Below the pieces are notes generated by a model that was given only the letters and a program-made list of their open reading frames with translations, ran no database searches and had not been told where the DNA came from. Shown piece after piece: positions 55,009 to 64,000 of a stretch of 64,000 nucleotides of DNA (positions are counted from its first letter, which is position 1; every line of letters starts with the position of its first letter). This DNA is from Pseudomonas anguilliseptica (GTDB taxonomy: Bacteria; Pseudomonadota; Gammaproteobacteria; Pseudomonadales; Pseudomonadaceae): assembly GCF_900105355.1 (NCBI RefSeq), contig NZ_FNSC01000001.1, positions 4,340,001 to 4,404,000 of the forward strand. The letters run 5' to 3'. A program made the position numbers and the translations under genes.

Positions 55009-55497
55009 CTACTCCGGCATCTGCAGCGCAGATGGCGAGATAATCACGCCGTTGTTGTCGGCATAGATGAATTCACCGGGGCGGAAGGTCACGCCGCCAA
55101 AGGTCACCGCGACATTGAGGTCACCGATACCGCGCTTGTCGGTTTTCATCGGGTGGCTGGCCAGAGCCTGGATGCCCAGGTCGGTTTGCGCCAGCACGTC
55201 GACATCGCGCACGCAGCCATATACCACAATGCCTTCCCAGCCATTCTTCGCGGCTTTTTCGGCCAGCATGTCGCCCAGCAGCGCGCGGCGCATGGAGGCA
55301 CCACCATCCACCACCAGCACCTTGCCTTTACCCGGCAGGTCGACCTGCTCCTTGACCAGCGAGTTGTCCTCGAAACACTTGACGGTGACGATCTCGCCGC
55401 CAAAGGAATCGCGACCACCGAAGTTGCTGAACATAGGCTCAACCACCTGGACCAGTTCCGGGTAGGCGTCGCACAGATCGGGGGTGATGTAGTGCAT
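55009..55497 (-). CDS. rraA: Ribonuclease E activity regulator RraA
   Basis: RraA binds RNase E and inhibits RNA decay in E. coli; homologues also act as HMG/CHA aldolases. The 162-residue protein starts [20 protein letters not shown] and has the family core [38 protein letters not shown] and [16 protein letters not shown]. It lies 20 bases from cmaX on the same strand. Confidence 0.93.
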   Translation of the reverse strand: MHYITPDLCDAYPELVQVVEPMFSNFGGRDSFGGEIVTVKCFEDNSLVKEQVDLPGKGKVLVVDGGASMRRALLGDMLAEKAAKNGWEGIVVYGCVRDVDVLAQTDLGIQALASHPMKTDKRGIGDLNVAVTFGGVTFRPGEFIYADNNGVIISPSALQMPE

Positions 55498-55527
55498 GGC
55501 AAAGCTCCTTGGATAGTGTGAGGGTGC

Positions 55528-55823
55528 TTACAGGTCGATCCCGACCCGGTCCGCATCATAAGCCACAGGCAAATACACAAGACAGGCGCAAGGCGCATTC
55601 AACGCGCGACCACCGGCCAGGTCAAACTCAATTCCGTGCCGCGGGCAACGCAGCACACCAGCAGTGACGCTGGCCTTATCCAGCGCTGCACCTTAATCGA
55701 GGCAGTTTTCCAGCAGCCAGGTACGACCTTCGACCACCATCAACAGCAGACTACGCCCCTGCAGCTGAAAAACCTGTCGGTAGCCGTCATCCAGGCTGAG
55801 CAGCGCTCAAGAGCAATAAACAT
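55528..55823 (-). pseudogene. Rieske-type [2Fe-2S] ferredoxin, frameshift plus nonsense codon
   Basis: The minus strand opens MFIALER, then must shift by one base to continue LLSLDDGYRQVFQLQGRSLLLMVVEGRTWLLENC. It then meets an in-frame TAA where the first Cys-x-His cluster ligand pair (CPHQGAPL type) should be. It resumes as GAALDKASVTAGVLRCPRHGIEFDLAGGRALNAPC to a stop at 55528. The second ligand pair CPRH is preserved. The gene is therefore inactive through at least two lesions, close to rraA and the esterase gene. Confidence 0.75.
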
Positions 55824-55871
55824 CGCAGCAGCGCCTTTACCGTGAACGTGAACGCGATACTAGCCACAAGC

Positions 55872-56879
55872 TTACTCGGCGGAAACGGCTTTATTGCCTT
55901 CTAGCTCGCGGCTTTCCAGTTCCGCAGCCACCTGTGGGCTCTTGTATAGCCACTGCTCGACCAGCGGCCAGACCTCGCGCTGAGCCTCTTTACTGACGAG
56001 CATTTCAACATGGCCAAAATCACCACTAAAACCATGCTTCTTACCCAGGCAGAGAAATTCGCTCAAGGGTGAACCGAACTGCTTCAGCAGTTTTTCGCAG
56101 GCCCAGGCCGGATCCTGATAATCACCCAGCGCGGCCACTGCCATAATCGGCACACGCACCTCAGCCAGGCCAGCCCACCAATCGCGCTCAGCATCGCCAA
56201 AACGGCCGAACAAACCGTGCCAGCGCAAGCTTTCGACCGCCAGACCAATCGGTTCATCCTCAGGGCCGCGCTTGAGCCGAGTCCCAGAAATCACCGAGAA
56301 GCGTTTAAGCAGCAAGCGGCTGCCCCATTCCAGCGGCGGCACCTTCAGCGGCCAATAAACCCGGCTGACCTGGCTGCCGAACAACACGCCAGAAGCAACT
56401 CTACTTTCACCCAGGTAATGTCCACCGAGTGCACCCGCCAGAATGATCCCGCCAAGGGAGTGCCCCAACCAATGGGCCCTCTGTGGATTCTTCTCATAAA
56501 TAAAATCGGCAATTGCCGGCAGGTCGTAACGCACGTAGTCACTGACCGTGTTGCGTGAGTAGTCGCGGTTGCGCGGCGACAGACCATGACCACGCATCTC
56601 GGCGATCCACACATCAAAACCGGCGCGCGCCAGGTAAGGACCAAGGCCAATGCACTTGGGTGAATACCAGAAACGCCGATTGGAAAAACTGCCGGGGATC
56701 AGAATCACCGGCACGCCACGCACCTGCTCATACCCAGCACGACCGAGACGGGTCAGGGCCAATTCGACACTGCTGTCCGGGCTGTTACCGGGCTTGAGAC
56801 GATAGACATCCTCGCTCAAATCGCCCCGAAACTCGGCACTGATCAAGGTGACGGGGAAAAGCTCACTGCTGCTTTGCAT
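55872..56879 (-). CDS. Alpha/beta hydrolase (esterase/lipase type)
   Basis: This 335-residue protein starts MQSSSELFPVTLISAEFRGD. It has the oxyanion loop VILIPGSFSNRRFWYSPKCIG, the AEMRGHGLSPRNRDYS motif, a nucleophile elbow in AHWLGHSLGGIILAG (Ser near residue 145) and a late KKHGFSGDFGHVEML with the candidate catalytic His. No signal peptide is visible. Polyhydroxyalkanoate-depolymerase-like and lipase-like enzymes share these motifs; the substrate is unknown. It is upstream of the Rieske remnant on the same strand. Confidence 0.82.
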   Translation of the reverse strand: MQSSSELFPVTLISAEFRGDLSEDVYRLKPGNSPDSSVELALTRLGRAGYEQVRGVPVILIPGSFSNRRFWYSPKCIGLGPYLARAGFDVWIAEMRGHGLSPRNRDYSRNTVSDYVRYDLPAIADFIYEKNPQRAHWLGHSLGGIILAGALGGHYLGESRVASGVLFGSQVSRVYWPLKVPPLEWGSRLLLKRFSVISGTRLKRGPEDEPIGLAVESLRWHGLFGRFGDAERDWWAGLAEVRVPIMAVAALGDYQDPAWACEKLLKQFGSPLSEFLCLGKKHGFSGDFGHVEMLVSKEAQREVWPLVEQWLYKSPQVAAELESRELEGNKAVSAE

Positions 56880-56973
56880 CTATCTTCGCTCTGGTACAAC
56901 AAATTGCCGGGAGCAATTCTTTCACGCCGCAGACGACGGCCCGGAGAAGTGCAGCACAGCTATGTGCTGGCAC

Positions 56974-56998
56974 AAAAAAGGGCAGGATCACCGCCCTT
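56974..56998 (-). terminator. ppsA terminator
   Basis: On the minus strand AAGGGC and GCCCTT pair around a 9-base loop, followed by TTTTTT. Confidence 0.78.
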
Positions 56999-57020
56999 GA
57001 ACAGCGATTTGAAAGTGCTA

Positions 57021-59396
57021 TCAGGCTGGCGCTTGACCTTCGGCCAGGAAGAACCAGGTGTCGAGCACCGAATCAGGGTTCAGCGACACGCTTTCGATGC
57101 CCTGTTCCATCAGCCAGCGCGCCAGATCCGGATGATCCGAAGGGCCCTGACCGCAGATACCGATGTACTTACCGGCCTTATTACAGGCCTGGATAGCGTT
57201 GCTCAGCAGCTTCTTCACCGCCGGGTTACGCTCATCGAACAGGTGCGCAACGATGCCGGAGTCACGGTCCAGACCCAGGGTCAGCTGAGTCAGGTCGTTG
57301 GAACCGATGGAGAAGCCATCGAAGAACTCGAGGAATTCTTCAGCCAGAATCGCATTGGACGGCAGCTCGCACATCATGATGACCTTCAGGCCATCCTGAC
57401 CGCGGGCCAGACCGTTGGCAGCCAACAAGTCGACCACCTGGCTGGCTTCGCCCAGAGTACGCACGAACGGCACCATGATCTCGACGTTGCTCAGGCCCAT
57501 CTCGTTGCGCACTTTCTTCAGCGCGCGGCACTCCAGCTCGAAGCAGTCGCGGAATGATTCGCTGATGTAACGCGAAGCGCCACGGAAACCGAGCATCGGG
57601 TTCTCTTCTTCCGGCTCGTAAAGTTTGCCGCCGATCAGGTTGGCGTATTCGTTGGACTTGAAGTCCGACAGGCGCACGATGACCTTTTTCGGCCAGAACG
57701 CAGCGGCCAGGGTGCTGATACCCTCAACCAGCTTCTCGACGTAGAAGTTGATCGGATCATCGTAACCGGCAATGCGCTTCTCGACGCTGTCTTTAATCTC
57801 AGGCGGCAGCCCGGCAAAGTTCAGCAGCGCTTTGGGGTGTACACCGATCATGCGGTTGATGATGAACTCCAGACGCGCCAGGCCAACACCTTCGTTGGGC
57901 AACTGAGCAAAGTCGAAGGCGCGATCCGGGTTGCCGACGTTCATCATGATCTTGAACGGCAGCTCGGGCATGGCGTCGACCGAGTTCTTGCGAATATCAA
58001 AGCCCAGCTCGCCTTCGAAGATAAAGCCGGTATCACCTTCAGCGCAGGAAACCGTCACACCCATGCCATCTTTCAGCACCTGAGTGGCGTTACCGCAACC
58101 GACTACTGCCGGAATACCCAACTCACGGGCGATGATCGCGGCGTGACAGGTACGCCCACCACGGTTGGTGACGATGGCGCTGGCACGCTTCATCACCGGT
58201 TCCCAATCCGGGTCGGTCATGTCGGAGACCAGCACATCGCCCGGCTGGACCTTGTCCATCTCGGACACGTCATGGATAACCCGCACGCGGCCGGCACCGA
58301 TCTTCTGACCGATCGCACGACCTTCCACCAGCACGGTGCCGGTTTCCTTGAGCAGGTAGCGCTCCATCACATTGACATTGGCGCGGCTTTTCACAGTTTC
58401 AGGGCGCGCCTGAACGATGTACAGCTTGCCATCATCACCGTCTTTGGCCCACTCGATGTCCATCGGACGACCGTAGTGCTTCTCGATGATCATGGCCTGC
58501 TTGGCCAGCTCGCTGACCTCGGCATCCGTCAGGCAGAAGCGCGCACGTTCGGCGCGATCCACATCGACCACCTTGACCGATTTACCGGCCTTGGCTTCGT
58601 CGCCGTAGATCATCTTGATCGCTTTGCTACCCAGGTTGCGGCGCAGAATGGCCGGGCGACCGGCTTCCAGCGTTTGCTTGTGCACGTAGAACTCATCTGG
58701 GTTCACTGCGCCCTGCACCACAGTTTCGCCAAGGCCGTAGGCGCCAGTGATAAACACCACGTCACGGAAGCCTGACTCGGTGTCGAGGGTGAACATCACA
58801 CCAGCGGTGCCGGTTTCCGAACGCACCATGCGCTGTACGCCTGCAGACAGGGCGACCAGTTTATGGTCGAAGCCCTGGTGGACGCGGTAGGCAATTGCGC
58901 GGTCGTTGAACAGCGAGGCGAATACTTCTTTGGCAGCGCGGATCACGTTGTCCACGCCACGAATGTTTAGGAAGGTTTCCTGCTGGCCAGCAAACGAGGC
59001 ATCTGGCAGGTCTTCGGCGGTGGCCGAGGAGCGCACGGCAACGGCCATATTCTCGTTACCGCCAGCCATTTCGGCGAAAGCGGTACGGATCTGCGTGTTC
59101 AACTCTTCAGGGAAAGCAGCGTCCATCACCCACTGGCGGATCTGCGCGCCGGTCTTGGCCAGGGCGGTGACGTCATCGACATCAAGCGCATCGAGCGCGG
59201 CATGGATCTGATCGTTCAGACCGCTCAGTTCGAGAAAGTCCCGGTAGGCCTGGGCCGTAGTGGCGAAACCGCCGGGTACCGAAACTCCGGCACCGGCAAG
59301 GTTGCTGATCATCTCGCCCAGGGAGGCGTTCTTGCCCCCTACGTGCTCAACATCGTGATTGCCGAGCTTATCGAGGGAAACTACGTACTCTACCAA
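57021..59396 (-). CDS. ppsA: Phosphoenolpyruvate synthase
   Basis: PpsA makes PEP from pyruvate and ATP for gluconeogenesis. I choose the TTG at 59394-59396 ([20 protein letters not shown] follows) because homologues begin there and GGAGAGA precedes it; an ATG 21 codons upstream has no support. This gives 791 residues. The ATP-grasp domain carries [12 protein letters not shown] and [13 protein letters not shown]. The phospho-His lies in [21 protein letters not shown], and the PEP-binding barrel contains [30 protein letters not shown] and [11 protein letters not shown]. It is divergent from its regulator ppsR. Confidence 0.96.
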   Translation of the reverse strand: MVEYVVSLDKLGNHDVEHVGGKNASLGEMISNLAGAGVSVPGGFATTAQAYRDFLELSGLNDQIHAALDALDVDDVTALAKTGAQIRQWVMDAAFPEELNTQIRTAFAEMAGGNENMAVAVRSSATAEDLPDASFAGQQETFLNIRGVDNVIRAAKEVFASLFNDRAIAYRVHQGFDHKLVALSAGVQRMVRSETGTAGVMFTLDTESGFRDVVFITGAYGLGETVVQGAVNPDEFYVHKQTLEAGRPAILRRNLGSKAIKMIYGDEAKAGKSVKVVDVDRAERARFCLTDAEVSELAKQAMIIEKHYGRPMDIEWAKDGDDGKLYIVQARPETVKSRANVNVMERYLLKETGTVLVEGRAIGQKIGAGRVRVIHDVSEMDKVQPGDVLVSDMTDPDWEPVMKRASAIVTNRGGRTCHAAIIARELGIPAVVGCGNATQVLKDGMGVTVSCAEGDTGFIFEGELGFDIRKNSVDAMPELPFKIMMNVGNPDRAFDFAQLPNEGVGLARLEFIINRMIGVHPKALLNFAGLPPEIKDSVEKRIAGYDDPINFYVEKLVEGISTLAAAFWPKKVIVRLSDFKSNEYANLIGGKLYEPEEENPMLGFRGASRYISESFRDCFELECRALKKVRNEMGLSNVEIMVPFVRTLGEASQVVDLLAANGLARGQDGLKVIMMCELPSNAILAEEFLEFFDGFSIGSNDLTQLTLGLDRDSGIVAHLFDERNPAVKKLLSNAIQACNKAGKYIGICGQGPSDHPDLARWLMEQGIESVSLNPDSVLDTWFFLAEGQAPA

Positions 59397-59567
59397 GGTG
59401 ATCTCTCCACTAAGGTGTTGGAAAAGCTCAAGGGGCTGGGGAAGCTCGGCGGTACACATGCCCGCACGATTGTGGCCTGGCCCTGGAAAATAAGTAACAA
59501 TGCAGGCCAGATCGGCCCTGCAAAGGCGGGCCTATGATAGCCAAGATTCGTCCTCAGCTTAAGGCCC

Positions 59568-60395
59568 ATGGTGCAAATGAAACGAACCGCTTTTTTCATC
59601 TCCGATGGCACCGGTATTACTGCCGAAACCCTGGGCCAAAGTCTGCTGGCACAGTTTGAAACCATCGAATTCACCAAACTCACGCGCCCCTACATCGACA
59701 GCGTGGAAAAAGCGCGCGCAATGGTACAACAAATCAACGCAGCGTCAGAGAAAGACGGCGCGCGGCCGATCATCTTCGACACCATCGTCAATCAGGACAT
59801 TCGCGACATCCTGGCAAAGTCCGAAGGATTCATGATCGATATTTTCGCGAGTTTCCTGGCGCCACTCGAACAAGAACTGACCTCTCACTCCTCCTACTCG
59901 GTCGGCAAATCGCATTCCATCGGGCACAACTCGAATTACATGGAGCGCATCGAGGCAGTCAACTTCGCCCTCGACAACGACGACGGTGCGCGCACCCACT
60001 ACTACGACAAGGCCGATCTGATCCTGGTGGGCGTCTCGCGCTGCGGTAAAACACCCACCTGCCTGTATATGGCCATGCAATACGGCATTCGCGCTGCCAA
60101 CTACCCACTGACCGAAGACGATATGGAACGTCTGCAACTGCCCACGGCGCTGAAAAAGTATAAGGACAAACTGTTCGGCCTGACCATCGATCCGGACCGC
60201 CTTACCGCCATCCGCCACGAGCGCAAACCCAACAGCCGATATGCCAGCTTCGCCCAGTGTGAATTTGAAGTCCGTGAAGTGGAAAACCTCTTCCGCCGTG
60301 AAAATATCGCCTTTATCAATTCCACCCATTTTTCGGTTGAAGAAATTTCGGCCAAAATTCTGGTGGAAAAAGGTGTTGAACGCCGCCTCAAGTAA
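59568..60395 (+). CDS. ppsR: PEP synthetase regulatory protein (bifunctional kinase/pyrophosphorylase)
   Basis: PpsR switches PpsA off and on by ADP-dependent phosphorylation and Pi-dependent dephosphorylation of a Thr next to the catalytic His. The 275-residue DUF299 protein has [20 protein letters not shown] near the N-terminus and the P-loop [19 protein letters not shown] (about residues 151-169). It ends [21 protein letters not shown]. The start ATG 59568 has AAGG upstream; a second ATG three codons later is possible. It is divergent from ppsA. Confidence 0.94.
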   Translation: MVQMKRTAFFISDGTGITAETLGQSLLAQFETIEFTKLTRPYIDSVEKARAMVQQINAASEKDGARPIIFDTIVNQDIRDILAKSEGFMIDIFASFLAPLEQELTSHSSYSVGKSHSIGHNSNYMERIEAVNFALDNDDGARTHYYDKADLILVGVSRCGKTPTCLYMAMQYGIRAANYPLTEDDMERLQLPTALKKYKDKLFGLTIDPDRLTAIRHERKPNSRYASFAQCEFEVREVENLFRRENIAFINSTHFSVEEISAKILVEKGVERRLK

Positions 60396-60421
60396 CCCGC
60401 ACAACTCATTGAAATCAAAAG

Positions 60422-60449
60422 AAAAGGCTCGAACACCTCGAGCCTTTTC
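60422..60449. terminator. Bidirectional terminator between ppsR and prpF
   Basis: AAAAGGCTCGA-ACACC-TCGAGCCTTTT perfect stem between convergent genes. Confidence 0.85.
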
Positions 60450-60462
60450 TCATTTATAAACG

Positions 60463-61650
60463 CTATAAAATATCACCCGGCACACACACCCAACCTTCCA
60501 TCAAGATCCGCGCGCTACGCGACATGATCGCCTTGGTTACCGTCCACTGCCCATCCACCAGCGCCGCCTGCGCGCCAACGCGCAAGGTGCCGGATGGATG
60601 ACCAAAACGTACCGCCTCACGCGCAGTGCCTCCCGCCGCCAGATTGACCAGAGTGCCGGGAATCGCTGCTGCAGTACCGATAGCCACCGCGCAGGTACCC
60701 ATCATCGCGTGATGCAACTTGCCCATAGACAGCGCACGCACCAGCAGATCGATTTCCGTAGCCTGTACTGTCTTACCGCTGGATGAAACGTAATCCTTGG
60801 GTTTGGCAACAAAGGCGATTTTCGGCGTGTGCTGCCGGGTCAGTGCCTCTTCCGCTGTTTTGATCAGGCCCATGCGCAAGGCGCCAGCCACACGGATTTT
60901 CTCGAAACGCGCCAGCTGCTCAGGGTCGCCATTGATTTGCTCGCGCAGCTCAGTCCCCTGATAGCCAATGTCTTCGGCGTTTAAGAACACTGTCGGAATA
61001 CCTGCGGTAATCATGGTTGCCTTGAAGGTGCCGACGCCAGGCACATCTAGGTCGTCCACCAGATTGCCGGTGGGGAACATCGAACCGCCCTCCTCGCCAT
61101 CATCAGACGGATCGAGAAACTCCAGCACGATCTCCGCGGCCGGAAAGGTCACCCCATCCAGCTCGAAGTCGCCGGCTTCCTGCACCTGGCCACTGCTGAC
61201 CGGCACATGGGCGATGATGGTTTTCTGGATATTCGCCTGCCAGATGCGTACCACGCACACGCCGTTTTCCGGGATACGCGCAGGATCCAGCAGACCAGCA
61301 TGAATGGCAAACGCCCCGGCACCAGTGGACAGGTTGCCGCAGTTGCCGCTCCAGTCGACGAAGGCCTTGTCGATGGACACCTGGCCATAGAGGTAATCCA
61401 CATCGTGATCCGGTTGACTGCTTTTCGACAGGATCACGCACTTGGAAGTCGAGGACGTTGCGCCGCCCATGCCGTCGATCTGCGCAGCATAGGGATCTGG
61501 GCTGCCGATCACCCGCATAAACAGCTTGTCGCGGGCCGCGCCCGGCACCTGGCAGCTTGGCGGCAGATCCTGCAGGCGGAAGAACACACCCTTGCTGGTA
61601 CCGCCACGCATATAGGTGGCGGGAATTCTAATCTGGGATAGATGAGCCAT
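60463..61650 (-). CDS. prpF: 2-methylaconitate cis-trans isomerase PrpF
   Basis: PrpF works with AcnD in the methylcitrate cycle for propionate oxidation, isomerising the AcnD product for hydration. The 395-residue protein is taken from MAHLSQIRIPATYMRGGTSK at 61650 with AGGA upstream. Motifs are YMRGGTSKGVFF, DGMGGATSSTSKCVIL, WSGNCGNLSTGAGAFAI and KLHHAMMGTCAVAIGTAAAI, with the conserved Lys and Cys positions of the family. It is 110 bases downstream of acnD, with an interspersed repeat in the gap. Confidence 0.94.
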   Translation of the reverse strand: MAHLSQIRIPATYMRGGTSKGVFFRLQDLPPSCQVPGAARDKLFMRVIGSPDPYAAQIDGMGGATSSTSKCVILSKSSQPDHDVDYLYGQVSIDKAFVDWSGNCGNLSTGAGAFAIHAGLLDPARIPENGVCVVRIWQANIQKTIIAHVPVSSGQVQEAGDFELDGVTFPAAEIVLEFLDPSDDGEEGGSMFPTGNLVDDLDVPGVGTFKATMITAGIPTVFLNAEDIGYQGTELREQINGDPEQLARFEKIRVAGALRMGLIKTAEEALTRQHTPKIAFVAKPKDYVSSSGKTVQATEIDLLVRALSMGKLHHAMMGTCAVAIGTAAAIPGTLVNLAAGGTAREAVRFGHPSGTLRVGAQAALVDGQWTVTKAIMSRSARILMEGWVCVPGDIL

Positions 61651-61681
61651 GGTTTGGTCCTGGCTGAAGAGTGAAATTGCC

Positions 61682-61756
61682 GTAGGGTGGATCACGCCTC
61701 ACCGATCCACCATCAGTGCGCGAAAACGGTGGATGCAAAAGCGCCATCCACCCTAC
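61682..61756. repeat. Dispersed palindromic repeat, copy 2
   Basis: GTAGGGTGGATCACGC ... GCGCCATCCACCCTAC forms an almost perfect palindrome with inner GATCCACC/GGTGGAT units, related to 46801-46870. It sits between prpF and acnD within one operon. Confidence 0.75.
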
Positions 61757-61760
61757 GTAA

Positions 61761-64000
61761 TCAGGCGACGGCGCCCTCGAGGAAGTCCTGGGCGAATCGC
61801 TGCAGCACACCGCCGGCCTTGTACACATGTACTTCGGCCGCGGTATCCAAACGGCAGGTCACCGGCACGTTGACTACCTCGCCATTGCGGCGATTAACCA
61901 CCAGGATCAGGTCGCAGCGTGGCGACACATCGCCCTGGATGTCGTAAGTCTCGGTGCCGTCGAGGCCGAGAGTCAGGCGGGTAGTACCCGGCTTGAACTC
62001 GACTGGCAGCACGCCCATGCCCAACAGGTTGGTGCGATGGATGCGCTCAAAGCCTTCGGCGACGATCACTTCCACACCCGCCAGGCGCACGCCCTTGGCC
62101 GCCCAGTCGCGCGAGCTGCCCTGCCCGTAGTCGACACCGGCGACGATGATCAGGTTCTGCTTGCGGTTCATGTAGGTTTCGATCGCTCCCCACATACGCA
62201 TCACCTTGCCTTCCGGCTCGACGCGCGCCAGTGAACCCTTCTTCACCACACCGTCGACCACAGCCATCTCGTTGACCAGTTGCGGGTTGGCGAAAGTGGC
62301 GCGTTGAGCGGTCAAATGGTCGCCCCTATGAGTCGCGTAGGAGTTGAAGTCCTCTTCCGGCAAGCCCATCTTGTGCAGGTACTCACCCGCAGCCGAATCC
62401 AGCAGGATGGCGTTGGACGGCGACAGATGATCGGTGGTGATGTTGTCCGGCAGGATCGCCAGCGGCAGCATGCCCTTGAGCGTGCGCTCGCCGGCCAGTG
62501 CACCTTCCCAGTAAGGCGGACGACGGATGTAGGTGGACATCGGGCGCCAGTCGTACAGCGGGCTTTCGGCCTCCTGCACGGTGCCCAGATCGAACATCGG
62601 GATATAGATCTGCCGGAACTGTTCAGGCTTCACCGAGGAGGCAACGATTGCGTCTATCTCTTCGTCGCTCGGCCACAGATCCTTGAGGGTAATCGGATTG
62701 CCGCTGGCGTCATGGCCGAGCACATCCTGCTCGATATCGAAGCGCACGGTGCCGGCAATAGCGTAAGCCACCACCAGCGGCGGCGAGGCCAGGAACGCCT
62801 GCTTGGCGTAGGGGTGGATACGACCGTCGAAGTTGCGGTTACCCGAGAGTACGGCGGTGGCATACAGGTCGCGGTCGATGATTTCCTGCTGGATCTTCGG
62901 GCCCAGAGCACCGGACATGCCGTTACAGGTGGTGCAGGCGTAGGCGACGATGCCAAAACCGAGCTGTTCCAGCTCGTTCAGCAGCCCAGCCTCTTCCAGG
63001 TACAACTTGGCGACCTTGGAACCCGGGGCGAATGACGTCTTGACCCACGGCTTGCGCAGCAATCCCAACTGGTTGGCTTTTTTCGCCAGTAGGCCGGCCG
63101 CCACCACGTTACGCGGATTGGAGGTGTTGGTGCAGCTGGTGATAGCGGCGATGATCACCGCACCATCCGGCATCAGCCCCTCGCCCTCTTCCACCTTACC
63201 GGCGGCCAACTTGGCCTCATCGGCAATACCACGCTCGTGCAGCGCCGAGGTTGGCAGGCGCTTGTGCGGGTTGGACGGGCCGGCCATGTTACGCACCACC
63301 GTAGACAGGTCAAAGCTCAGCACCCGCTCATATTCGGCTGTTTCCAAGGCGCTCGCCCACAGGCCGGTGGTTTTGGCGTACTGCTCGACCAGGGCCACCT
63401 GCTCCGGCTCACGGCCGGTGAGCTTGAGGTAATCGATGGTCTGCTGATCGATATAGAACATCGCCGCGGTGGCACCGTACTCCGGGCACATATTGGAGAT
63501 GGTGGCGCGGTCACCGATGGACAGGCTGTCTGCGCCCTCGCCGAAGAACTCGACCCAGGCACCAACCACCCGCTCCTTGCGCAGGAACTCGGTCAGGGCC
63601 AGGACGATATCGGTGGCGGTAATGCCAGGCTGGCGCTTGCCAGTCAGCTTGACCCCGACGATATCGGGCAGGCGCATCATCGACGGCAAACCGAGCATTA
63701 CGGTTTCCGCTTCCAGCCCGCCCACACCGATGGCGATTACACCCAGAGCATCGACGTGCGGGGTGTGCGAGTCGGTACCCACGCAGGTATCCGGGAAAGC
63801 CACGCCGCTACGGGCCTGGATCACCGGGCTCATTTTCTCCAGGTTGATCTGGTGCATGATGCCGTTGCCGGCCGGGATCACGTCGACGTTCTTGAACGCG
63901 GTCTTGGTCCACTCGATAAAGTGGAAGCGATCCTCGTTGCGGCGCTCTTCCACCGCGCGGTTCTTCTCGAATGCATCCGGATCGAAACCGCCGAATTCGA
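61761..64000 (-). CDS. acnD: Fe/S-dependent 2-methylisocitrate dehydratase AcnD (5' end outside window)
   Basis: AcnD dehydrates 2-methylcitrate in the methylcitrate cycle and depends on PrpF. About 746 C-terminal residues are visible of roughly 865; the frame stays open to the window edge (EFGGFDPDAFEKNRAVEERR). Aconitase motifs are GVAFPDTCVGTDSHTPHVDALG, AITSCTNTSNPRN and the Fe-S ligands in YACTTCNGMSGALG. The swivel domain shows YGQGSSRDWAAKGVRLAGVE. It precedes prpF on the same strand; prpC and prpB would be expected beyond the window. Confidence 0.95.
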   Translation of the reverse strand, partial: EFGGFDPDAFEKNRAVEERRNEDRFHFIEWTKTAFKNVDVIPAGNGIMHQINLEKMSPVIQARSGVAFPDTCVGTDSHTPHVDALGVIAIGVGGLEAETVMLGLPSMMRLPDIVGVKLTGKRQPGITATDIVLALTEFLRKERVVGAWVEFFGEGADSLSIGDRATISNMCPEYGATAAMFYIDQQTIDYLKLTGREPEQVALVEQYAKTTGLWASALETAEYERVLSFDLSTVVRNMAGPSNPHKRLPTSALHERGIADEAKLAAGKVEEGEGLMPDGAVIIAAITSCTNTSNPRNVVAAGLLAKKANQLGLLRKPWVKTSFAPGSKVAKLYLEEAGLLNELEQLGFGIVAYACTTCNGMSGALGPKIQQEIIDRDLYATAVLSGNRNFDGRIHPYAKQAFLASPPLVVAYAIAGTVRFDIEQDVLGHDASGNPITLKDLWPSDEEIDAIVASSVKPEQFRQIYIPMFDLGTVQEAESPLYDWRPMSTYIRRPPYWEGALAGERTLKGMLPLAILPDNITTDHLSPSNAILLDSAAGEYLHKMGLPEEDFNSYATHRGDHLTAQRATFANPQLVNEMAVVDGVVKKGSLARVEPEGKVMRMWGAIETYMNRKQNLIIVAGVDYGQGSSRDWAAKGVRLAGVEVIVAEGFERIHRTNLLGMGVLPVEFKPGTTRLTLGLDGTETYDIQGDVSPRCDLILVVNRRNGEVVNVPVTCRLDTAAEVHVYKAGGVLQRFAQDFLEGAVA

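Overview
The window is chromosomal DNA from a Pseudomonas-type gammaproteobacterium. The gene order (yejF-fabI, ppiD-hupB-lon-clpX-clpP-tig-tRNAs, folD, cysS, glnS, ppiB-lpxH, miaE, usp, acnB, nasST, PL7 lyase, nasA, PP2C-kinase, cobA, sigX-cmpX-crfX-cmaX, rraA, ppsA/ppsR) follows, as I recall it, the P. aeruginosa PA1807-PA1769 region, with accessory insertions and local decay. The methylcitrate genes prpF-acnD close the window. There is no prophage or CRISPR array.

Region 1 (1-12.7 kb) is housekeeping: a frameshifted peptide-ABC ATPase, fabI, the protein-quality-control cluster, three tRNAs (Arg, His, Leu) and folD. Region 2 (12.7-20.8 kb) is an accessory six-gene ABC transporter operon resembling the glycerol uptake system GlpSTPQ(U)V. 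Its two ATPases have complementary defects. It has a -24/-12 (sigma-54) promoter and is divergent from an AcoR-like sigma-54 activator. Region 3 (21-33.4 kb) returns to housekeeping genes: cysS, glnS, ppiB, lpxH, an SPFH protein, miaE, an Anr-box stress protein and acnB. It also holds a 142-bp MITE-like element.

Region 4 (33.5-49.2 kb) is a nitrate-assimilation regulon. A sigma-54 promoter precedes nasS-nasT (nitrate sensor plus ANTAR antiterminator). Three more sigma-54 promoters each lead into a leader RNA with two hexaloop hairpins (A at loop position 1, G at position 4). In each leader the second hairpin overlaps the 5' arm of an intrinsic terminator. These leaders precede nrtA (ABC nitrate uptake), nasA (MFS nitrate transporter) and cobA (siroheme synthesis). 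Together they form a complete readable NasT attenuation regulon. A PL7 alginate lyase, a small thioesterase and a PP2C-kinase fusion lie among these genes. No nitrite or nitrate reductase gene is present in the window.

Region 5 (49.2-55.9 kb) is a decay zone. cobA is cut after about 75 codons by an IS66-family element. That element is itself truncated by an IS30-family element, which abuts the region downstream of sigX. The oprF gene expected between sigX and cobA is absent. Nearby, cmaX has an internal deletion and frameshift, and a Rieske-type ferredoxin gene has a frameshift and a nonsense codon. Region 6 (55.9-64 kb) holds an esterase, ppsA with its divergent regulator ppsR, prpF and the 3' part of acnD.
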